Part shown: positions 59,400-64,000 of the stretch, one piece after another
Layout of the letters: each line of letters begins with the position of its first letter
How positions within the stretch are numbered: the stretch's first letter is position 1
Assembly (NCBI GenBank): GCA_942493045.1
Contig: OW818665.1
Location: 1,860,001-1,924,000, forward strand
DNA length: 64,000 nt
Reading direction: 5' to 3'
Source: Teretinema sp942493045
GTDB taxonomy: Bacteria > Spirochaetota > Spirochaetia > Treponematales > Treponemataceae
Program-made: the position numbers and the translations under genes
Notes under the pieces: model-generated
Database searches by the model: none
Told to the model about the DNA's origin: nothing
What the model saw: the letters and a program-made list of their open reading frames with translations, nothing else

Positions 59400-60146
59400 T
59401 TAACTCCTTCCAGCGGGTGCTGGACGTTCCGGACGGTCAGATCTCTCTGAGCGCTCGGGACGATCACGACGCTGCTTTTTCAGAAGTGCGCCGGCATCTT
59501 CCTTTTGCTCGTGACCATACATCATTCCGTTATAAACCCACACCTTAACGCCGATCTTGCCGTATGTGGTGTGCGCCTCGGAAAAACCATAATCAATATC
59601 CGCACGCAGAGTGTGCAGGGGAACGCGTCCCTCTTTGTGTTCTTCAGTACGGGACATTTCCGCGCCGCCGAGACGACCGGAGACACGGATTTTTACACCC
59701 TGGGCTCCTGCCTTCATAGCAGCGGAGGTCGCCATCTTCAAAGCACGGCGGAAAGATCCGCGGCTCATCAGCTGGCGTGCCACATTCTGGGAAACCAGAG
59801 AGGCGTTGGTCTCGGAGCGCTTAATCTCCTTGATCTTGATCTGCACCTTCTTGGTAACGCTCTTCTGGATTATCACACCGATCTGCTCGATGTTGGAACC
59901 CTTGATACCGATGATTACACCCGGGCGAGCCGTATGAATCACGATCGTTACCCGCTGGGGGTGACGAACGATTTCGATATCGGCGATATCCGCGTTCTTG
60001 CATTCGGGAAGATCCTTGACCATTTTTCTGATCTTGAGATCTTCATGCAACAGGTCGGCATACTCGCGCGGATCCGCATACCAGCGCGAAGACCAAGTCT
60101 TGTTAATTCCAAGCCGTAATCCGATAGGATTTACTTTCTGTCCCAC
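59400..60146 (-). CDS. rpsC: Ribosomal protein S3
   Basis: mRNA-entry-site protein with helicase activity; 248 residues. GQKVNPIGLRLGINKTWSSRWYA, the KH domain (RPGVIIGIKGSNIEQIG) and the C-terminal SGRLGGAEMSRTEEHKEGRVPLHTLRADIDYG are intact. A tail of Arg, Asp, Glu and Pro (RRDRPERSERSDRPERP) extends past the core. The GTG at 60146 is preferred, with GGGGGA 7 nt upstream, one base after the rplV stop. Confidence 0.95.
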   Translation of the reverse strand: MGQKVNPIGLRLGINKTWSSRWYADPREYADLLHEDLKIRKMVKDLPECKNADIADIEIVRHPQRVTIVIHTARPGVIIGIKGSNIEQIGVIIQKSVTKKVQIKIKEIKRSETNASLVSQNVARQLMSRGSFRRALKMATSAAMKAGAQGVKIRVSGRLGGAEMSRTEEHKEGRVPLHTLRADIDYGFSEAHTTYGKIGVKVWVYNGMMYGHEQKEDAGALLKKQRRDRPERSERSDRPERPAPAGRS

Positions 60147-60147
60147 T

Positions 60148-60507
60148 TTATTCCCCCGCCTTTTCGTCAACGATGACGGTGATATGACACATTCTCTTCA
60201 TGAGCATGTCAGCACGTCCCCGACCACGGCACCACAATCTCTTGAGGCGCGGGCCTTCATCGATGCGAATTTCCTTGACGAAAAGCATATCTTCGTCGAG
60301 CTTCTTGTTCCGGTTAAGGGCATTTGCAGCCGCCGACTTCATGGTTTTATACAGAAGACGAGCGCCTTTCTGGGGCATATTCTCCAGAATGGCCAAAGCC
60401 TCGGAATAAGGTTTCAGCTTGATTACATTGGCCACAGGACGAACCTTTGTAGGCGATGCAATCAGGAACTTCGTAGTGGCTATATATCCGCTTTTATCAG
60501 CCATCAT
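60148..60507 (-). CDS. rplV: Ribosomal protein L22
   Basis: Lines the exit tunnel; about 119 residues. KFLIASPTKVRPVANVIKLK, AANALNRNKKLDEDMLFVKEIRIDEGPRLKRLWCRGRGRA and HITVIVDE are diagnostic. The start is one of two adjacent ATGs (60507 or 60504) following AGGTGG; a GTG at 60511-60513 is too close to the binding site. Confidence 0.94.
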   Translation of the reverse strand: MMADKSGYIATTKFLIASPTKVRPVANVIKLKPYSEALAILENMPQKGARLLYKTMKSAAANALNRNKKLDEDMLFVKEIRIDEGPRLKRLWCRGRGRADMLMKRMCHITVIVDEKAGE

Positions 60508-60517
60508 ATCCACCTAT

Positions 60518-60796
60518 TTATCTCCCTGACTTCTTGTCGGAACCTGCGTGACCGCGGAAAATCCGGGTCGGCGCAAACTCGCCAAGCTTATGACCAACGA
60601 GGTTTTCAGTAACGTATACCGGAACCCAAGCTTTGCCATTGTACACAGAGATGGTATTACCTACCATTTCAGGAATAATAGTCGAACAACGGGAGTATGT
60701 TTTAATCATCTTCCGTTCGCTCGCCTTGTTCATCTCAATTACTTTCTTGTAAAGGCTCTTTTCAATGAAAGGCCCTTTTTTAACAGATCTTGACAC
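60518..60796 (-). CDS. rpsS: Ribosomal protein S19
   Basis: Small-subunit head protein; 92 residues. MSRSVKKGPFIEKSLYKKV and VYNGKAWVPVYVTENLVGHKLGEFAPTRIFRGHAG are diagnostic. It is 11 nt from the rplB stop. Confidence 0.97.
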   Translation of the reverse strand: MSRSVKKGPFIEKSLYKKVIEMNKASERKMIKTYSRCSTIIPEMVGNTISVYNGKAWVPVYVTENLVGHKLGEFAPTRIFRGHAGSDKKSGR

Positions 60797-60807
60797 GGTC
60801 AGTCTCC

Positions 60808-61629
60808 CTACTTGCGTCTCGAAACAATGAAATTGCTCGACACTTTCCGTTTTTTACGGGTCTTGTAACCGCGACAGGGCTGTCCCCAAGGAGTAACAGG
60901 ATTGCGTCCCTTTCCACGGCCTTCACCACCACCCAACGGATGGTCAACCGGGTTCATGGCCATACCGCGAACGGATGGTCTGATACCTCTCCAGCGTGAA
61001 CGTCCGGCCTTACCAAGACTGGTATTCATGTGGTCTTCGTTTCCGACCTCACCAATCGTGGCGTAGCATTTCTGGTGCACCAGGCGCATTTCTCCGGAAG
61101 GAAGCTTGATTGTTACATACTCGCCCTCTTTCGCGGCCACCAGCGCGCTAGCGCCGGCGGAACGTGCCATCTGTCCACCCTTCCCGATAGTCAGCTCAAT
61201 GTTGTGAATGGTAAATCCTACCGGGATTACTTCCAGAGGAAGCGCGTTAGCTACCGTTAACGGAGCTTTCTCGCCACTCAGAATCTTCTGTCCGACAACC
61301 AGGCCCCGAGGAGCGATGATATATCGTTTTTCACCGTCGGCATAAAACACCAGAGCGATATTGGCGCTGCGGTTCGGATCGTATTCGATGGTATTTACGG
61401 TACCAGGAATGCCGTGCTTATTGCGCTTGAAATCAATATCGCGGTATTTCTGCTTGTGACCGCCGCCCTGATGACGAACGGCTGTGCGTCCGCCAGCACC
61501 GCGACCGCCGTGAGACTTTTTACCGTGTGTCAGACTCTTTTCGGGTCTGTCGGCGGTAATTTCGTCTCTCCGCAGATCAATACGTGTTCTGGTTCCCGGC
61601 GTATAAGGCTTATATACTTTAAGAGCCAT
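60808..61629 (-). CDS. rplB: Ribosomal protein L2
   Basis: Peptidyl-transferase-centre scaffold; 273 residues. MALKVYKPYTPGTRTRID, GRTAVRHQGGGHKQKYRDIDFKR and the C-terminal GMAMNPVDHPLGGGEGRGKGRNPVTPWG with the conserved His are intact. It has AAGGGG upstream of its ATG and follows rplW after 35 nt. Confidence 0.97.
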   Translation of the reverse strand: MALKVYKPYTPGTRTRIDLRRDEITADRPEKSLTHGKKSHGGRGAGGRTAVRHQGGGHKQKYRDIDFKRNKHGIPGTVNTIEYDPNRSANIALVFYADGEKRYIIAPRGLVVGQKILSGEKAPLTVANALPLEVIPVGFTIHNIELTIGKGGQMARSAGASALVAAKEGEYVTIKLPSGEMRLVHQKCYATIGEVGNEDHMNTSLGKAGRSRWRGIRPSVRGMAMNPVDHPLGGGEGRGKGRNPVTPWGQPCRGYKTRKKRKVSSNFIVSRRK

Positions 61630-61664
61630 TTGGTTCCCCTTCTTTAACGCGGAATCGAAAGCGT

Positions 61665-61949
61665 TTACACGCCCTCGAACACCTTAATAGTCTCGCCAGG
61701 TGCAAGCCGTACGATGGCTTTTTTCCAGCTGGAAGTGCGGCCGGCCCGTGTACGAACCCGCTTCATCTTTCCCATTACATTGATAACGGTGCAGTCTACA
61801 ACTTTAACGTTGAACAGCTTGCGAACCGCTTCCTTGATCTCGATCTTGCTGGCGGAGGGCAGTACCTTGAAAACATACTTACCCTGCTCGCGCAGTTCAT
61901 TTGATTTTTCGGACAGAACAGGCTCTATGAGTATTTGTTCGTAGTTCAT
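61665..61949 (-). CDS. rplW: Ribosomal protein L23
   Basis: Exit-port protein and docking site for trigger factor and SRP; 94 residues. ILIEPVLSEKSNELREQGKYVFKVLPSASKIEIKEAVRKLFNVKVVDC is typical. The ATG at 61949 overlaps the rplD stop (TGATG). Confidence 0.95.
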   Translation of the reverse strand: MNYEQILIEPVLSEKSNELREQGKYVFKVLPSASKIEIKEAVRKLFNVKVVDCTVINVMGKMKRVRTRAGRTSSWKKAIVRLAPGETIKVFEGV

Positions 61950-62587
61950 CACTCAGCCCCCTCATCTGTACCGTAAAACGCAGCAAGGTTCTTCACCGCA
62001 GACTCCAGCATAATCACTTTCCGTCCGTAGAACAGATCGTGGGCACGCAGCCTGTTGAATGAAAGAAACGACACTGTCGGAATATTCCGACCGGCAAGGC
62101 GAATGCGCTTGTCATCGTCTTTCAGAACGATTACGGTGCGCTCACCCTTTGCGAAATTGTCGAGAATCTTGATCAGATCCTTGGTCTTGCCGCTTTCAAC
62201 GGTAAAATCTTCAATTACGGTAAGTCTGTCATCCTGAGCCTTGAGGCTGAGAATGGACTTCATTGCCAGGCGCTTTACCTTTTTGGGCAAAGCAAAACTG
62301 TAATCGCGCGGACGGGGTCCGAATATGATACCGCCACCGACAAGAATCGGAGACTTCTTGTCACCGCGGCGGGCACGTCCGGTACCTTTCTGATTGTACG
62401 GCTTGGCATTGGAGCCATGAACCTCAGCACGGGTTTTTGTACATGCAGTTCCGACACGCATATTTGCTAGTTCATTGTTGATGGCGTAGTAGATCACGTC
62501 TTCATTGACCGGCAGGCCAAATACGTTATCATCGAGATTGATTGTCCTCAGTTCCTTACCATCGACCGAATAGACTTTCTTTTCCAT
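61949..62587 (-). CDS. rplD: Ribosomal protein L4
   Basis: Exit-tunnel protein; 212 residues. QKGTGRARRGDKKSPILVGGGIIFGPRPRDYSF holds the extended tunnel loop; the C-terminal PTVSFLSFNRLRAHDLFYGRKVIMLESAVKNL is standard. In E. coli L4 represses the S10 operon. GAGGAGA-type site 4-10 nt before the ATG. Confidence 0.96.
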   Translation of the reverse strand: MEKKVYSVDGKELRTINLDDNVFGLPVNEDVIYYAINNELANMRVGTACTKTRAEVHGSNAKPYNQKGTGRARRGDKKSPILVGGGIIFGPRPRDYSFALPKKVKRLAMKSILSLKAQDDRLTVIEDFTVESGKTKDLIKILDNFAKGERTVIVLKDDDKRIRLAGRNIPTVSFLSFNRLRAHDLFYGRKVIMLESAVKNLAAFYGTDEGAE

Positions 62588-62601
62588 TGTCTTCTCCTGT
62601 C

Positions 62602-63228
62602 TTAGATGTCTTTCTTGACTGCGGACTTGATGATCAGCGTACAGTCCTTATTCCCGGGTACAGCCCCGCGAACCATCACAACCTTCAGTTCAGGATCGAT
62701 CTTCTCGATCTTGAGATTCTGGACTGTCACGCGTTCACGACCCATGCGGCCGGGAAGCTTGACATTCTTGAAGGTACGTCCGGGGTATGTGCTCTGTCCG
62801 GTACCACCAGGTTCACGATGGAACTTGGAACCATGAGAAGCACGTCCACCATGGAAACCCCAGCGCTTCATAACGCCCTGGAATCCTTTACCCTTGGAAG
62901 TTGCTGTCACATCCAGGAATCGCAGAGACTCCAGGATTTCAATTCCGATCTTGTCACCCACGGCAACTTCGCGTTCAAAACCGCGAAACTCTTTCAAATG
63001 CCGGGTCGGGGCGACACCTTCAGGAAACTGACCGGCGTACGGCTTGGTAGTGCGGCTGGCCTTGAGTTCTTCAAGTCCGAGCACCACGGCGTCATATCCG
63101 TAAGTTTCCTCTTTCTTCAGAGACACGACAGTGTTAGGTTCAACGCGGATCACGGTTACCGGAATCAGATTACCGCTTTCGTCAAAAACCTGGGTCATGC
63201 CTACTTTCGTTCCTATCAGACCTATCAT
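62602..63228 (-). CDS. rplC: Ribosomal protein L3
   Basis: One of the first assembling 50S proteins; 208 residues. MIGLIGTKVGMTQVFDESGN, FEREVAVGDKIGIEILES and KGFQGVMKRWGFHGGRASHGSKFHREPG with the conserved Gln for methylation are clear. The 59-nt gap before it contains a TCCCC/GGGGA hairpin. Confidence 0.97.
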   Translation of the reverse strand: MIGLIGTKVGMTQVFDESGNLIPVTVIRVEPNTVVSLKKEETYGYDAVVLGLEELKASRTTKPYAGQFPEGVAPTRHLKEFRGFEREVAVGDKIGIEILESLRFLDVTATSKGKGFQGVMKRWGFHGGRASHGSKFHREPGGTGQSTYPGRTFKNVKLPGRMGRERVTVQNLKIEKIDPELKVVMVRGAVPGNKDCTLIIKSAVKKDI

Positions 63229-63287
63229 TCTGATTACTCTCCTCGTGGTACGTTATCCCCTGATCCGGGGGACCGTCTACCAATAAA

Positions 63288-63596
63288 CTACTGCTTGATC
63301 TCTACGTCTACACCAGCGGGAAGCTCGAGTTTCATTAACGAATCCATAACTTCCGCGGAGGGTTCCATAATATCAATAAGGCGCTTGTGTGTGCGCATTT
63401 CAAACTGTTCACGGGACTTCTTGTTAACATGAGGTGACCGCAGTACGGTTACCTTGTTGATCCGGGTCGGAAGCGGGATGGGACCCGAAACCTTCGCGCC
63501 GGCTTTTTGTACAGTCTGTACAATAGCCTTGGAGCTCTGGTCAATCAACTCAACATCGAATCCGCGAAGTCTTACACGGATTTTTTCCTTAGCCAT
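63288..63596 (-). CDS. rpsJ: Ribosomal protein S10
   Basis: Small-subunit head protein and NusE partner in rRNA antitermination; 102 residues. MAKEKIRVRLRGFDVELIDQSSKAIVQTV and IPLPTRINKVTVLRSPHVNKKSREQFEMRTHKRL are diagnostic. The ATG at 63596 with TGGAGG upstream is preferred over an earlier in-frame start. Confidence 0.97.
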   Translation of the reverse strand: MAKEKIRVRLRGFDVELIDQSSKAIVQTVQKAGAKVSGPIPLPTRINKVTVLRSPHVNKKSREQFEMRTHKRLIDIMEPSAEVMDSLMKLELPAGVDVEIKQ

Positions 63597-63617
63597 TTTT
63601 CCTCCAGGCAGCGACAA

Positions 63618-63644
63618 AGCGGGGTCCGGTATCCGAACCCCGCT
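63618..63644 (-). terminator. GC-rich hairpin between tuf and rpsJ
   Basis: AGCGGGGTTCGG and CCGGACCCCGCT form a 12-bp stem with a 3-nt loop on the minus strand, followed only by a short TTTG. It may reduce readthrough from tuf or control mRNA processing rather than fully terminate. Confidence 0.5.
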
Positions 63645-63685
63645 GAAACGGTTACTAAACCGTTCCCAAAGTCAGCCAATCAATA

Positions 63686-64000
63686 TTACGAAACGATCTC
63701 GGTTACCTGACCGGAAGCAACAGTGCGTCCGCCTTCGCGAACGGCGAATTTCAGTCCCTTTTCCATAGCGATCGGGTGAATCAGTTCACCGATAACCTTG
63801 GTGTTATCGCCAGGCTTTACCATGTCAACACCGGCCGGAAGAGTGATCGTTCCGGTAATATCGGTGGTGCGGAAATAAAACTGGGGGCGATAGCCGGAGA
63901 AGAACGGACTATGGCGTCCACCCTCTTCCTTGGAAAGAACATAAATCTGTCCTTCAAACTTGGTATGAGGATTGATTGTGCCGGGCTTGGCCAAAACCTG
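63686..64000 (-). CDS. tuf: Elongation factor Tu, C-terminal part (continues beyond the window)
   Basis: About 104 residues of the C-terminal end of EF-Tu are present; the N-terminal GTPase domain lies past the window edge. AKPGTINPHTKFEGQIYVLSKEEGGRHSPFFSGYRPQFYFR and FAVREGGRTVASGQVTEI are EF-Tu domain 3. It is upstream of rpsJ on the same strand, as in the joined str-S10 arrangement. Confidence 0.96.
   Translation of the reverse strand, partial: QVLAKPGTINPHTKFEGQIYVLSKEEGGRHSPFFSGYRPQFYFRTTDITGTITLPAGVDMVKPGDNTKVIGELIHPIAMEKGLKFAVREGGRTVASGQVTEIVS

Overview
The window looks like the chromosome of a spirochaete, probably a member of Spirochaetales/Treponemataceae with roughly 50% GC. This is inferred from gene families, not from a database search. 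The supporting signs are an EF-G with the HIDSGKTT P-loop shared by spirochaete and mitochondrial EF-G1, two rRNA operons that differ in carrying tRNA-Ala or tRNA-Ile, zinc-type S14, and compact merged S10-spc-alpha ribosomal operons.

Layout. 1-6.6 kb: the end of a beta-rich, possibly outer-membrane protein, then fusA with a RecA/KaiC-like ATPase, then malQ behind a palindromic operator, then ktrA. 6.6-8.0 kb: ktrB; ktrB and ktrA form one potassium-uptake operon. 8.35-19.8 kb: two complete rRNA operons in tandem on the minus strand, each with a TTGACG-18-TATAGT promoter; the spacer carries tRNA-Ala(TGC) in one and tRNA-Ile(GAT) in the other. 20.0-28.6 kb: two divergent CDP-alcohol phosphatidyltransferases, a cytidylate-kinase-like protein, a NUDIX hydrolase, a lipoprotein/LysM pair, a YdbC/PC4-like protein, rnhA, aroG and groEL. 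28.7-34.7 kb: a histidine kinase with an HD-GYP response regulator, a very large TPR/zinc-ribbon protein and a receiver-less winged-helix protein. 34.7-38.3 kb: clpS-clpA-aat, an N-degron operon. 38.4-43.9 kb: xth, a rhomboid protease, prfA-prmC (release factor and its methylase) and a RelA/SpoT-family protein. 43.9-49.6 kb: livJHMGF for branched-chain amino acids plus a CBS-ACT protein. 49.7 kb to the end: a run of 29 minus-strand genes from tuf through the ribosomal proteins, secY and rpoA to rplQ and a 58-residue zinc-ribbon protein, closed by a strong terminator.

The main unusual signals are regulatory. Several first genes lack a Shine-Dalgarno sequence and instead have a -10-like hexamer exactly 6-7 nt before the start codon, which suggests leaderless mRNAs. 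The two CDP-alcohol transferases are driven by divergent promoters whose -35 boxes lie in each other's spacers. A perfect 12-bp inverted repeat covers the prfA promoter, a 14-bp palindrome lies at the malQ start site, and a 16-bp palindrome precedes the winged-helix gene.

Five conserved genes between 27 and 44 kb (groEL, the HD-GYP regulator, the TPR protein, aat, rel) have broken frames, while the rest of the window has none. A local sequencing or assembly problem is the simplest explanation, but it is not proven. I found no CRISPR array, prophage, transposase or clear defence system.
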